Below, one piece after another: positions 9,164-17,644 of a stretch of DNA of 64,000 nt. The number at the start of each line of letters is the position of its first letter. Position 1 is the stretch's first letter. The notes beneath the pieces were generated by a model. It was not told where the DNA came from. It worked only from the letters and a program-made list of their open reading frames with translations, and made no database searches. The stretch spans positions 3,658,001 to 3,722,000 of the forward strand of contig NZ_CP109485.1 of NCBI RefSeq assembly GCF_035918235.1, in the 5' to 3' direction. A program made the position numbers and the translations under genes. Source of the DNA: Streptomyces sp. NBC_01445 (GTDB lineage Bacteria; Actinomycetota; Actinomycetes; Streptomycetales; Streptomycetaceae).

Positions 9164-10411
9164 TCACGCGCCGGTGAGCTGGGCGAACTTCTCTTCGAAC
9201 GCCTTCTCTTCCTTGGAGGTGAGAGAGCGGAAACCGTGCGCCTTGGCACCCATGGTCTTGTCGGGAACGATCAGCGGGTCGTTCGCGATGCTCTTGTCGA
9301 TCTTGGCCAGTTCGGGCTTCACTCCGTCGACGGGCGTCACGTAGTTGATCCAGGCGGCGAGTTCGGCGGCGACCGGCAGCTCGTAGTAGTAGTCCATGAG
9401 CTTCTCGGCGTTCGTCTTGTGACGGGCCCTGTTGGGGATCAGCATGTTGTCCGTCGACGAGATGTAACCGGCGTCGGGGATATGGAACTTGACGTCCGGG
9501 TTGTCCGCCTGGAGCTGGACGATGTCGCCCGCCCAGGCGAGACAGGCCGCGAGGTCCCCCTTGCTCAGGTCGGCGATGTAGTCGTTGCCGGTGAAGCGGC
9601 GGACCTGCTTGCTGTCGACACCCTTCTGCATCCGGGCTATCGCCGCGTCGAAGTCGTCGGACGTGAAGGTGCCCGGGTCCTTGCCCATGTCGAGCAGGGT
9701 CATGCCGACGCTGTCGCGCATCTCGGAGAGCAGGCCGACCCTGCCCTTGAGCTTGGGGTCGTCGAGCAGCTGCGAGACGGAGGTGACCTCCCTGCCGTTC
9801 GTGGCCTTGGCGTTGTACGCGATGACCGTGGCGATGCCCTGCCACGGGTACGAGTAGGCACGGCCCGGGTCCCAGTCGGGGCTGCGGAACTGGGCGGACA
9901 GATTCGCGTACGCATGGGGCAGGTTGGCCGGGTCGAGCTTCTGCACCCAGCCGAAGCGGATCAGCCGCGAGGCCAGCCAGTCGGTGAGGACGATGATGTC
10001 CCGGCCGGTGTCCTGGCCCGCCGCGAGCTGCGGCTTGATCTTGCCGAAGAACTCGACGTTGTCGTTGATGTCCTCGGTGTACTTGACCCTGATCCCGGTG
10101 CGCTTGGTGAACGCGTCCAGGGAGGGCCGGTGCTTCTCGTCGTCGCTGAGGTCGATGTACTCCGTCCAGTTGGAGAAGTTGACGACCTGCTCCTTGGCCG
10201 AGTGGTCCTCCGACGAGACGCCGCCCTGGCCCTTGCTCGCCGCGGGAATGCCGCAGGCGCTCAGCGACCCGATCCCGCCGACGGCTAGCGCGCCGCCCGC
10301 GGAGGCGCGCAGCAGCGAGCGGCGGGTCATGGCTGCCCTGCCGTTGCGGAAACTGCGCCGCATTGCGGCGAGTTGTGCCGAGGACAGGCTTTCGGGCTCG
10401 TACTGCTCCAT
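9164..10411 (-). CDS. Polyamine-type extracellular binding lipoprotein (PotD-like, first copy)
   Basis: The protein has 415 residues. A twin-arginine motif (TRRSLLRAS, residues 29-37) and a lipobox (SLSAC, Cys 53) suggest Tat export and lipid anchoring to the outer face of the membrane. The mature part resembles PotD/PotF proteins (NFSNWTEYIDLSDDEKHRP; RRFTGNDYIADLSKGD). It delivers substrate to the permease pair encoded downstream in the same operon. An AAAGGG lies about 11 bases before the ATG. A second binding protein with matching segments is encoded at 17645-18853, without its own permeases. Confidence 0.9.
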   Translation of the reverse strand: MEQYEPESLSSAQLAAMRRSFRNGRAAMTRRSLLRASAGGALAVGGIGSLSACGIPAASKGQGGVSSEDHSAKEQVVNFSNWTEYIDLSDDEKHRPSLDAFTKRTGIRVKYTEDINDNVEFFGKIKPQLAAGQDTGRDIIVLTDWLASRLIRFGWVQKLDPANLPHAYANLSAQFRSPDWDPGRAYSYPWQGIATVIAYNAKATNGREVTSVSQLLDDPKLKGRVGLLSEMRDSVGMTLLDMGKDPGTFTSDDFDAAIARMQKGVDSKQVRRFTGNDYIADLSKGDLAACLAWAGDIVQLQADNPDVKFHIPDAGYISSTDNMLIPNRARHKTNAEKLMDYYYELPVAAELAAWINYVTPVDGVKPELAKIDKSIANDPLIVPDKTMGAKAHGFRSLTSKEEKAFEEKFAQLTGA

Positions 10412-10471
10412 GCGCGTGGGTGCCCTTTCGGGAGAGATGGCCGCCCTCGCGGGCGGCCGGCCGGCTGACTA

Positions 10472-11998
10472 TCAGTCCCCGAAGATCGTGCGGTGCCAGG
10501 CCTTGCGGGCGACCGCGGTGTTGTCGAACATGACGTGCTTGATCTGCGTGTACTCCTCGAAGGAGTAGGCAGACATGTCCTTGCCGAAGCCGGACGCCTT
10601 GTAACCGCCGTGCGGCATCTCGCTGAGGATCGGGATGTGGTCGTTGACCCAGACACAGCCCGCCTTGATGTCGCGGGTGGCGCGGTTGGCACGGAACACG
10701 TCCCTGGTCCAGGCCGACGCGGCCAGGCCGTAGGGGGTGTCGTTGGCGAGGCGGATGCCCTCGTCGTCGCTGTCGAAGGGCAGGACCACGAGCACCGGGC
10801 CGAAGATCTCGGCCTGGACGATCTCGCTGTCCTGGGCGGCGTCCGCGACGAGGGTCGGCCGGTAGTACGCGCCCTGCTCGAGGTCGCCCCGGGGGATGAC
10901 GCCGCCGGCGACCACGCGCGCGTAGGAGCGGGCCCGGTCGACGAATCCTGCGACGCGGTCGCGCTGGGCGTGCGAGATCAGCGGGCCGAGATCGGTGTCC
11001 GGCGCGAACGGGTCGCCGACCCGGACGCTCTCCATGAGGTCCGCCACGCCCTGCACGAAGGCGTCGTAGAGGGGGCGCTGCACGTACGCGCGCGTGGCGG
11101 CGGTGCAGTCCTGGCCCGTGTTGATCAGGGCGCCCGCGACCGCGCCGTGCACGGCGGCCTCCAGGTCGGCGTCGTCGAAGACGACGAACGGCGCCTTGCC
11201 GCCGAGCTCCAGATGCAGCCGCTTCACGGTGGAGGTGGCGATCTCGGCGACGCGCTTGCCGACGCCCGTCGACCCGGTGAAGGAGGTCATGGCGACGTCG
11301 GGGTGCCCGACGAGGTGCTCGCCGGCGTCCCTGCCCGCGCCCGTGACGATGTTGACGACACCGTCGGGGATGCCCGCCTCGGTCGCGGCCTGCGCGAACA
11401 GGAGGGAGGTGAGCGGGGTCAGCTCGGCGGGCTTGAGCACGATGGTGTTGCCCGCGGCGATCGCCGGAAGGACCTTCCAGGCGGCCATCTGGAGCGGGTA
11501 GTTCCAGGGAGCGATGGACCCGACGACACCGATGGGCTCGCGCCGCACGTACGAGGTGTGGTCGCCGCTGTACTCGCCGGCGGACTGGCCCTGGAGGTGC
11601 CGGGCGGCGCCCGCGAAGAACGCGGTGTTGTCGACGGTCCCGGGGACGTCGAACTCGCGGCTCAGCTTGAGGGGCTTGCCGCACTGCAGGGACTCGGCCT
11701 GGGCGAGGTCCTCGGCGCGCTCGGCCAGGACGCCCGCGAAGCGGTGCATCGCGTCGGAACGCTCGCCCGGCGTGGCGCCGGCCCAGCCGGGGAAGGCCTC
11801 GCGGGCCGCGGTCACGGCGGCGTCGACGTCTTCGGTGCCGGCCAGCTCGTACGTGTAGACGTCCTGGCCCGTGGCCGGGTCGACGACTGCGTGGGTGCGA
11901 CCGGATGTGCCCTTGGTGAGGCGGCCCGCGATGTACTGGGCGCCTTCGGCGAACCGGTCCTGGGCCTGGAAGCGGGTGCTGTTGCCAGGGTTGTGCAT
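10472..11998 (-). CDS. Aldehyde dehydrogenase, gamma-aminobutyraldehyde type
   Basis: This NAD(P)-dependent aldehyde dehydrogenase has 508 residues. The catalytic Cys is in NTGQDCTAATRAYV and the general-base Glu in LHLELGGKAPFVVF. The cofactor region (PWNYPLQMAAWKVLPAIAAG) is intact. By context it oxidises 4-aminobutanal or its gamma-glutamyl form to the acid, between the FAD oxidase and GabT. It is the first gene of the polyamine operon. The ATG at 11998 has GGAGGAGA upstream. It resembles the product of 19036-20475, especially around the active site. Confidence 0.92.
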   Translation of the reverse strand: MHNPGNSTRFQAQDRFAEGAQYIAGRLTKGTSGRTHAVVDPATGQDVYTYELAGTEDVDAAVTAAREAFPGWAGATPGERSDAMHRFAGVLAERAEDLAQAESLQCGKPLKLSREFDVPGTVDNTAFFAGAARHLQGQSAGEYSGDHTSYVRREPIGVVGSIAPWNYPLQMAAWKVLPAIAAGNTIVLKPAELTPLTSLLFAQAATEAGIPDGVVNIVTGAGRDAGEHLVGHPDVAMTSFTGSTGVGKRVAEIATSTVKRLHLELGGKAPFVVFDDADLEAAVHGAVAGALINTGQDCTAATRAYVQRPLYDAFVQGVADLMESVRVGDPFAPDTDLGPLISHAQRDRVAGFVDRARSYARVVAGGVIPRGDLEQGAYYRPTLVADAAQDSEIVQAEIFGPVLVVLPFDSDDEGIRLANDTPYGLAASAWTRDVFRANRATRDIKAGCVWVNDHIPILSEMPHGGYKASGFGKDMSAYSFEEYTQIKHVMFDNTAVARKAWHRTIFGD

Positions 11999-12065
11999 TA
12001 TCGCTCTCCTCCGCCGGAGCCCCGTCCTGCGGGGCCGGCGTAGCTCCAGCTCGATTTGAGTGCCG

Positions 12066-12110
12066 ATCCTGACAGAGGCGATGTACCGCAACAAGTGATT
12101 CCGTTGTTGC
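12066..12110 (-). promoter_or_regulatory. Putative promoter and palindromic operator of the polyamine operon
   Basis: Reading the minus strand, TTGTTG (12094-12089) and CAGGAT (12071-12066) are separated by 17 bp, a good housekeeping-type promoter for the aldehyde dehydrogenase at 11998. The -35 overlaps a perfect inverted repeat, GCAACAA (12088-12094) N9 TTGTTGC (12104-12110). Its position suits a repressor that blocks RNA polymerase. The regulator is not known; the Lrp protein at 20657 is one candidate. Confidence 0.5.
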
Positions 12111-12204
12111 CTTTTGGTTACGCGACGGAATCTGTCGACCAGGTGTCGAGTCCCCCTGAAAAACCCAGGACGGAGTGTCCGTGGTGCGTGCCAGACTCGC
12201 GTGC

Positions 12205-12831
12205 ATGGGGAAGATCGACAAGCTTGAGGGGAACGCGCCCATCCGCGATCGGGACTCGCTGGTCAGGGCGGTGGAAGCGGGTGTACGGGTCAAGTACCTG
12301 CACTTCTGGGGGCACACACCGCGGGCCGACGGCACGGTCGGGGCGAGCTGCCTCAGTCAGTGGTGGGTCGCGCCGTTCACGGTGGACGGGGTCGAGTACG
12401 CGACGGCCGAGCACTGGATGATGGCCGCGAAGGCCCGGCTGTTCGGTGATGCCGAGGCCGAGCGCAGAGCCGTCGGGGCGGCGCATCCCTCGCAGGCCAA
12501 GAAAGCGGGGCGCCTCGTGCGCGGCTTCGACGAGGACGTCTGGGCGCGCGAGCGGTTCGGGATCGTCGTCGAGGGCAGCGTGCACAAGTTCGCGGCGCAC
12601 GCGGATCTGCGGGAGTTCCTGCTCGGAACGGGCGAGCGAAGCGAGATGGGGGTCCCCCCGGCCGAAGGCTGGGGGAGCGTCCTGGTCGAGGCCAGCCCGC
12701 TCGACCGCGTGTGGGGCATCGGCCTCGCGGCCGACGCGGAGGCGGCCGCCGATCCGAGACGGTGGCGTGGCCCCAATCTGCTGGGGTTCGCGCTGATGGC
12801 GGCGCGTGAGCGGCTGGCGGACCGGGCCTGA
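12205..12831 (+). CDS. NADAR-family (DUF1768) protein
   Basis: This protein of 208 residues belongs to the NADAR/YbiA group, which hydrolyses N-glycosidic bonds of riboflavin intermediates or ADP-ribosyl adducts. Family features are FWGHTP near the N-terminus, CLSQWW, the TAEHWMMAAKARLFGD segment and the WxxxRFGIVVEGSVHKF block. It is divergent from the polyamine operon. The ATG at 12205 has no SD; a GTG at 12181 or 12184, with GGA just upstream, would add seven or eight residues. Residues around GERSEMGVPPAEGWGSV are encoded by a palindromic repeat (12646-12676) that looks like an in-frame insertion. Confidence 0.82.
   Translation: MGKIDKLEGNAPIRDRDSLVRAVEAGVRVKYLHFWGHTPRADGTVGASCLSQWWVAPFTVDGVEYATAEHWMMAAKARLFGDAEAERRAVGAAHPSQAKKAGRLVRGFDEDVWARERFGIVVEGSVHKFAAHADLREFLLGTGERSEMGVPPAEGWGSVLVEASPLDRVWGIGLAADAEAAADPRRWRGPNLLGFALMAARERLADRA
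12646..12676. repeat. Palindromic repeat, copy A, inside the NADAR gene
   Basis: The unit begins ATGGGGGTCCCCCC and ends GGCTGGGGGAG; the C-run and the G-run can pair. Related units occur at 28799-28840, 40588-40628 and 40667-40710. Here it lies within a reading frame without breaking it. Confidence 0.7.
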
Positions 12832-12856
12832 CGGCCCGGCCCCCGTTGGCGGTGTC

Positions 12857-13852
12857 CTACAGGGCGGCGGAGTAGCCGCTGTCGTCGCTGCTGTCGCTGC
12901 CGCTCGACGAGTCGCTGGATGCGATGACGAAGAACATCATGACCAGCGCGAGCACCAGACCGCCGATGCCGCAGATCAGTCCGGCCAGGGCCTGGCCACG
13001 GTTGGTGGCCTCGCCCCGGCTCGCCTTCGCGCGGCCGATCGCGCCGAAGATGATGGCGAGGATGCCGACGATGATCGCGATCGGCCACAGGATGAAGGCG
13101 GCGGCCGAGATGATCCCGAGCGTCAGAGCGGCGACGCCCATGCCGTTGGCGGGTTGCGGCTGCATCCCGGGCCAGCCGTAGCCGGGAACGCCGTGGGCCA
13201 TCGAGGCCGGGCCGGTCGCCGCGTGCCGGCCGTAGCCGTAGTTGTAGCCGTACGGGGCGGCCGGGTAGCCGTACTGCATCTGCCCCGGCCCGTCGGGCGA
13301 GACGGGCGGCGGGGGCACGGGCTCACCGGGCGGCGCGAACGGGTTGGCCCCCGGTGCCCAGGGGGCCCCGGCCTGCGCCGCCGGATAGCCGGGGGGCATG
13401 CCGTAGGGGGCACCCGGCGGCTGGGCGTGCGGGTGCGGATGCGGGTGTTGCGCTTGGTGTGGCTGTTGAGGCTGTTGTGACCAGCGGCCGGGGGCCGTCG
13501 CGGCGCCCGGGGAGGGCGGGGCGAACGGGTTGTACGGCTCGCTGGGCGAGGCGGGTGCGGAGGGCGCGGCGAAGGGGTCCACCTGGGTTTCGGCGTGGGA
13601 CGGCGGCGCGAACGGGCGCACCGGCGCCGGAGCAACCGGCCCGGCCTCCCCCTGTGCCGCGTCCCGCGGCACGGCGTCCCGCGGGCCCGTCTCCGCCGGA
13701 GCCGCCCACGGGTCCGGTTCCCGCTTCCCCAGGGACACCCTGCCCCCAGGCTGATCCCCCGACCCCCGCTCCGGCGCAGCCGCCGAACCGTGGCCGCCCT
13801 CAATGCTCTCGGCGCTCTCGGCGCCCTCTCTGCCCTCTGTGTCCTCGGACAT
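12857..13852 (-). CDS. DUF4190-type proline-rich membrane protein
   Basis: The protein has 331 residues. The first ~220 are disordered and very rich in Pro, Ala, Gly and Gln, with Tyr-rich stretches (YPAAPYGYNYGYGRHA). Two hydrophobic spans follow (LTLGIISAAAFILWPIAIIV and LICGIGGLVLALVMMFFVIA) around a short basic loop containing GRAKASRGEATNRG, the hallmark of the DUF4190 family. It ends in a Ser/Asp-rich tail. Members are common actinobacterial membrane proteins of unknown role. The gene is convergent with the NADAR gene and divergent from the deaminase. Confidence 0.8.
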   Translation of the reverse strand: MSEDTEGREGAESAESIEGGHGSAAAPERGSGDQPGGRVSLGKREPDPWAAPAETGPRDAVPRDAAQGEAGPVAPAPVRPFAPPSHAETQVDPFAAPSAPASPSEPYNPFAPPSPGAATAPGRWSQQPQQPHQAQHPHPHPHAQPPGAPYGMPPGYPAAQAGAPWAPGANPFAPPGEPVPPPPVSPDGPGQMQYGYPAAPYGYNYGYGRHAATGPASMAHGVPGYGWPGMQPQPANGMGVAALTLGIISAAAFILWPIAIIVGILAIIFGAIGRAKASRGEATNRGQALAGLICGIGGLVLALVMMFFVIASSDSSSGSDSSDDSGYSAAL

Positions 13853-13989
13853 CGCTCGCTCGTCCCCCTTCTTCTCCCACCCGGACGTCCCGACATGCTA
13901 CGGCCGCCGCCAGGTCGCGGCCGTGGCACGCCTACGATGACTGCGACCCACCCGATCAGCCGATCATCCAAGTTCCTGGGGAGGAATCC

Positions 13990-15024
13990 GTGACCGATCT
14001 GCATGCCTTTATCGCCGGACTGCCAAAGGCAGAGCTGCATGTGCACCATGTCGGCTCGGCGTCCCCCCGGATCGTCTCCACGCTCGCGGCCCGCCACGCG
14101 GACTCCAAGGTCCCGACGGACCCCGAGGCGCTGGCCGACTACTTCACGTTCACGGACTTCGCGCACTTCATCGACGTATACCTCTCGGTCGTCGACCTCG
14201 TGCGCACGCCGGAGGACGTCCGCCTCCTCACGTTCGAGGTCGCGCGGGACATGGCCCGGCAGAACGTGCGTTACGCCGAGCTGACCATCACCCCGTACTC
14301 CTCCGTCCGCCGCGGCATCGACGAGTACGGCTTCATGGAGGCGATCGAGGACGCCCGCAAGGCGGCCGAGGCCGAGTTCGGCACCATCCTGCGCTGGTGC
14401 TTCGACATCCCCGGCGAGGCGGGGCTCGAGTCCGCCGCGGAGACCGTGCGGCTCGCGACCACCGACACGATCCGTCCGGAGGGCCTCGTCTCCTTCGGGC
14501 TCGGCGGGCCCGAAATCGGCGTGCCGCGGCCCCAGTTCAAGCCGTACTTCGACCGGGCGATCGCCGCGGGCCTGCACTCCGTGCCGCACGCCGGCGAGAC
14601 CACGGGCCCCGGAACGGTCTGGGACGCCCTGGTCCACCTCGGCGCCGAACGCATCGGGCACGGCACGACGTCCGTCCAGGACCCGAAGCTCCTCGCCCAC
14701 CTCGCCGAGCACCGCATCCCGCTCGAGGTCTGCCCGACGTCGAACATCGCGACGCGCGCCGTGAAGACCCTCGAGGATCACCCCATCAAGCAGTTCGTCG
14801 ACGCCGGGGTCGTCGTCACCGTCAACTCCGACGACCCGCCGATGTTCGGCACGGACCTCAACAACGAGTACGCCGTCGCCGCCCGCCTCCTCGACCTCGA
14901 CGAGCGGGGCGTGGCCGCGCTCGCCAGGAACGCGGTGGACGCGTCGTTCCTCGACGAGCCGGGTAAGGCCCGTATCGCCGCGGAGATCGACACGTACACG
15001 GACACGTGGCTCGCCGGGGCCTGA
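13990..15024 (+). CDS. Adenosine deaminase-family enzyme, probable 6-aminodeoxyfutalosine deaminase
   Basis: This metal-dependent deaminase has 344 residues. The metal ligands appear as LHVHHVGS (His17, His19), a His in SVPHAGE followed by the catalytic Glu region, and SDDPPMFGT with the Asp pair. The HHVGS motif differs from the HLDG of true adenosine deaminases. From memory, the S. coelicolor member of this subgroup deaminates 6-aminodeoxyfutalosine in the futalosine route to menaquinone. The GTG at 13990 has a GGGGAGGAA ribosome site. The downstream GDPD gene begins 21 bp after the stop. Confidence 0.85.
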   Translation: MTDLHAFIAGLPKAELHVHHVGSASPRIVSTLAARHADSKVPTDPEALADYFTFTDFAHFIDVYLSVVDLVRTPEDVRLLTFEVARDMARQNVRYAELTITPYSSVRRGIDEYGFMEAIEDARKAAEAEFGTILRWCFDIPGEAGLESAAETVRLATTDTIRPEGLVSFGLGGPEIGVPRPQFKPYFDRAIAAGLHSVPHAGETTGPGTVWDALVHLGAERIGHGTTSVQDPKLLAHLAEHRIPLEVCPTSNIATRAVKTLEDHPIKQFVDAGVVVTVNSDDPPMFGTDLNNEYAVAARLLDLDERGVAALARNAVDASFLDEPGKARIAAEIDTYTDTWLAGA

Positions 15025-15045
15025 CCGGCTGACCACAATGGGGCC

Positions 15046-15726
15046 ATGCGTACCGTGACTGCCGTGGCCCACCGGGGCGACCCCTACCGCGTCCGTGAGA
15101 ACACCCTCGCCTCCCTGCGCTCCGCGCTGGAGCAAGGGGCGGACGCGGTCGAGATCGACGTCCGTCTGACGCGCGACGGCGTGCCCGTGCTGCTGCACGA
15201 CTCCACTCTCAAGCGGCTGTGGGACCACGACCGCCCGCTCTCCGCGCTCTCGTACGACGAGGTGCGCGGCCTCACCGCGGGCGGCGTGCCCACCCTCGAA
15301 CAGGCCATGGAGGTACTGGCCGAGCGGCGGGTGATGGTGGACCTGCCGGGCGCGGACGCGCGCGTGGTCCGTACGGTCATCGGGGTCGTCCGGGACTGCG
15401 GCGCCGACGAGCGTGCCTACTACTGCGCGGGCGCGGAGACGATGCTGGCGGTGCGGCGCGCGGACCCGGCCGCCGAGATCGCGCTGACGTGGACGACGCT
15501 GGCCCCGCCGCGGCCCGGGGTGCTCGAAGCGGTCAGGCCGGCCTGGCTCAACTATCGTTTCCCGCTGGTCAGTCGGGAGCTGGCGGCCCATGTGCACCGC
15601 CAGGGCCTGCTGGTCTCCGCGTGGACCCCGGACACGAAGTCGGCGATGCGCCGCCTCCTCGGCCTCGGCGTCGACTCGATCACGACGAACCGCATCGACG
15701 TGCTGTGCGGGCTGCGCGGCAACTGA
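15046..15726 (+). CDS. Glycerophosphodiester phosphodiesterase family protein
   Basis: This 226-residue TIM-barrel phosphodiesterase hydrolyses glycerophosphodiesters to glycerol-3-phosphate and an alcohol. GDPD signatures are AHRGDPYRVRENT at the N-terminus (catalytic HR and the E-N pair), VEIDVRLTRDG and VLLHDSTL (second catalytic His). No signal peptide is visible, so it should be cytoplasmic. The length is on the short side of the family. It is probably co-transcribed with the upstream deaminase gene. Confidence 0.9.
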   Translation: MRTVTAVAHRGDPYRVRENTLASLRSALEQGADAVEIDVRLTRDGVPVLLHDSTLKRLWDHDRPLSALSYDEVRGLTAGGVPTLEQAMEVLAERRVMVDLPGADARVVRTVIGVVRDCGADERAYYCAGAETMLAVRRADPAAEIALTWTTLAPPRPGVLEAVRPAWLNYRFPLVSRELAAHVHRQGLLVSAWTPDTKSAMRRLLGLGVDSITTNRIDVLCGLRGN

Positions 15727-15900
15727 CCGCCCGACCCGCCGCCCCTTAGGGGTGAACCCCGACAACTTCCCCTGATCCGGGGCCAGTTGACCCTGGCCGG
15801 CTCCAGGGAAGGCGCCCTCCTCACCGACGATCCGGGGCTCTCCGGGCTCCCGCAGGATGGTCGTGTCCGCAGGACCGCCTCACCTCACCCGGAGCGCCGC

Positions 15901-17043
15901 ATGCCCGCACGCACCCGCCGTACCGTCCTTGCCTCCGCCCTCGTCCTCGGCCTCGCCGCGGGCCCGCTCGCCGTACCGGCCCTGGCGGACGCACCCGCCC
16001 GGGCGTCGGCCACGGCGGACCGCCCGGACGGAGCCGCGCTGCGCGAGGCGATCTCCGGGCTGCCGGACGCGGACGCCACTGCCGCGCTCGTGCGCGTCGG
16101 CGGCACGGACGGCGCGTGGCGCGGCAGCTCCGGCGTGCGTGACCTGGCCTCGGGCCGTGCCGCGCTCGACGGCGGCCGGTTCCGCGCGGGCTCGACGACG
16201 AAGGTCGTCACGGCGGCGGTCGTGCTCCAGCTCGCCGCCGAGCGCCGCGTGAATCTGGACGCGCCGGTGCAGCACTATCTGCCGGACCTCTTCAAGGGGA
16301 AGGGCTTCCGGCCCATATCCGTACGCCAGTTGCTGAACCACACCAGCGGCATCCAGGCCGGTGACGGCTTCGGCGACGACTTCGAGGACGCCTACGCGCA
16401 CCGCTTCGACACCCTCACCCCGCAGGCCGTCGTGGCGTCGGCACTCGCGAAGGGGCCGTCGTTCGACCCGGGCGGGCAACAGGAGTACCTCAACATCAAC
16501 TACACGGTTCTCGGCATGCTGATCGAGAAGGTCACGGGCCACACGTACGCGGACGAGGCCACCCGGCGCGTCCTGCGTCCCGCCGGGATGCGCGCCACGT
16601 CGTTCCCCGGCGCCGACCCCGTGATCCACGGCCCGCACAACCGCGGCTACCAGCTGGACGGCGGCCGGTTCGTCGACGTGACCGAGTGGAACCAGTCCGA
16701 CCGCTGGGCGGCCGGCGACATGATCTCCACGACGGCGGACCTGGAGCGGCTGCTGCGGGCGCTCTTCGGCGGCCGCCTCGTGCCCGGGCCCCAGCTCAAG
16801 GAGATGTTCACGGTGCCGTCGGACGTGCCGGGGGCGACCATGAGCGCGGGCCTCCAGCGCCTCGAGGCCGGCGGCTCGGTGTACTGGGGCAAGTCCGGAT
16901 CCCGCTACGGGTACGTGACCGGGGTCGCAGCGACCCGCGATCTGTCACGGACCGTGGTCTACTCCGTCGGCGCGACGGACGCCAAGGGCGACGCGATGAA
17001 CCCCGTCGCCGAGCGCATCATCATGGCGGCGGTCAAGGGCTGA
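15901..17043 (+). CDS. Secreted serine hydrolase, beta-lactamase/D-Ala-D-Ala carboxypeptidase fold
   Basis: The 380-residue protein begins with a Sec signal peptide (basic MPARTRR, hydrophobic core to about residue 28, Ala-rich cleavage region). The penicillin-binding motifs are GSTTK (catalytic Ser98, Lys101), YLN in EYLNINYTVLG (Tyr-Leu-Asn in place of the usual Tyr-Ser-Asn) and KSGSRYG. This is the class C beta-lactamase/DD-peptidase family, acting on cell-wall peptides or related esters outside the cell. The ATG at 15901 is preceded by GGAG at a good distance; the frame is open further upstream but lacks a start signal. Confidence 0.88.
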   Translation: MPARTRRTVLASALVLGLAAGPLAVPALADAPARASATADRPDGAALREAISGLPDADATAALVRVGGTDGAWRGSSGVRDLASGRAALDGGRFRAGSTTKVVTAAVVLQLAAERRVNLDAPVQHYLPDLFKGKGFRPISVRQLLNHTSGIQAGDGFGDDFEDAYAHRFDTLTPQAVVASALAKGPSFDPGGQQEYLNINYTVLGMLIEKVTGHTYADEATRRVLRPAGMRATSFPGADPVIHGPHNRGYQLDGGRFVDVTEWNQSDRWAAGDMISTTADLERLLRALFGGRLVPGPQLKEMFTVPSDVPGATMSAGLQRLEAGGSVYWGKSGSRYGYVTGVAATRDLSRTVVYSVGATDAKGDAMNPVAERIIMAAVKG

Positions 17044-17167
17044 CGGGCCCGCCAGTACTCCGTCCGTGCGGTGCTAGCCCGTTCGAGTGGCGCATCTCAC
17101 GGGACCCCTTTAGCGTCGGAACGAGCACTACGGGGCCCAGGGCCCCCCGACCGGCCGGGAGGGTACT

Positions 17168-17620
17168 TTGCGGAGCAAAACACTGAAGACGACGCTCACA
17201 CTCTGTGCAGCCGCGTCCCTCGCAGCAGCCATGGTTCCGGCCTCCGCCTCCGCCGCGGCGCCGAAGCCGCAGCAGAAGCACGCCGACACCGTGCTCGTCG
17301 ACTGCACCTGGAAGCCACAGGTGCGGCCCACCGACTTCATGCTCGCGTGCGGGGACGGCAACAGCCTCCTCACCTCGCTCAAGTGGTCGCATTGGGGCCC
17401 GTCCACGGCGGTGGCCACGGGCACGAGCCTGGTCAACGACTGCAAGCCGTACTGCGCGGCGGGCAAGTTCCGCTCGTACCGCGTCACGGTGCGCCTCGAC
17501 CGGCCGCAGTCCTGGACCAAGCACCAGGACCGCCGGCACTACTCGCGCATCACGCTCACCTATCCGCAGGGCCACCCGGACGCGTTCCACCGGGTCGTGA
17601 CCACGCCGCTGTGGAACTGA
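17168..17620 (+). CDS. Small secreted protein with four cysteines
   Basis: The 150-residue product has a signal peptide (RSKTLKTTLTLCAAASLAAA, cleavage near ASAAA). The mature part has Cys residues in DCTWKP, LACGDG and DCKPYC, likely two disulphides, and conserved-looking Trp residues (LKWSHWGP). The start is TTG at 17168, with GGGAGGG 4 bases upstream and no better in-frame start. Similar small secreted proteins are common in Streptomyces; no function is known to me. It converges with the second polyamine-binding-protein gene, 24 bp between stops. Confidence 0.8.
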   Translation: MRSKTLKTTLTLCAAASLAAAMVPASASAAAPKPQQKHADTVLVDCTWKPQVRPTDFMLACGDGNSLLTSLKWSHWGPSTAVATGTSLVNDCKPYCAAGKFRSYRVTVRLDRPQSWTKHQDRRHYSRITLTYPQGHPDAFHRVVTTPLWN

Positions 17621-17644
17621 CCGCGCCGGAACCGGCCGGCCCCC

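Noticed and set aside
7962..12335. Apparent 1457-residue minus-strand protein
   Set aside because: Only the last 384 residues are a real ABC ATPase. The rest reads through the binding-protein and dehydrogenase genes in a wrong frame, which stays open because of high GC.
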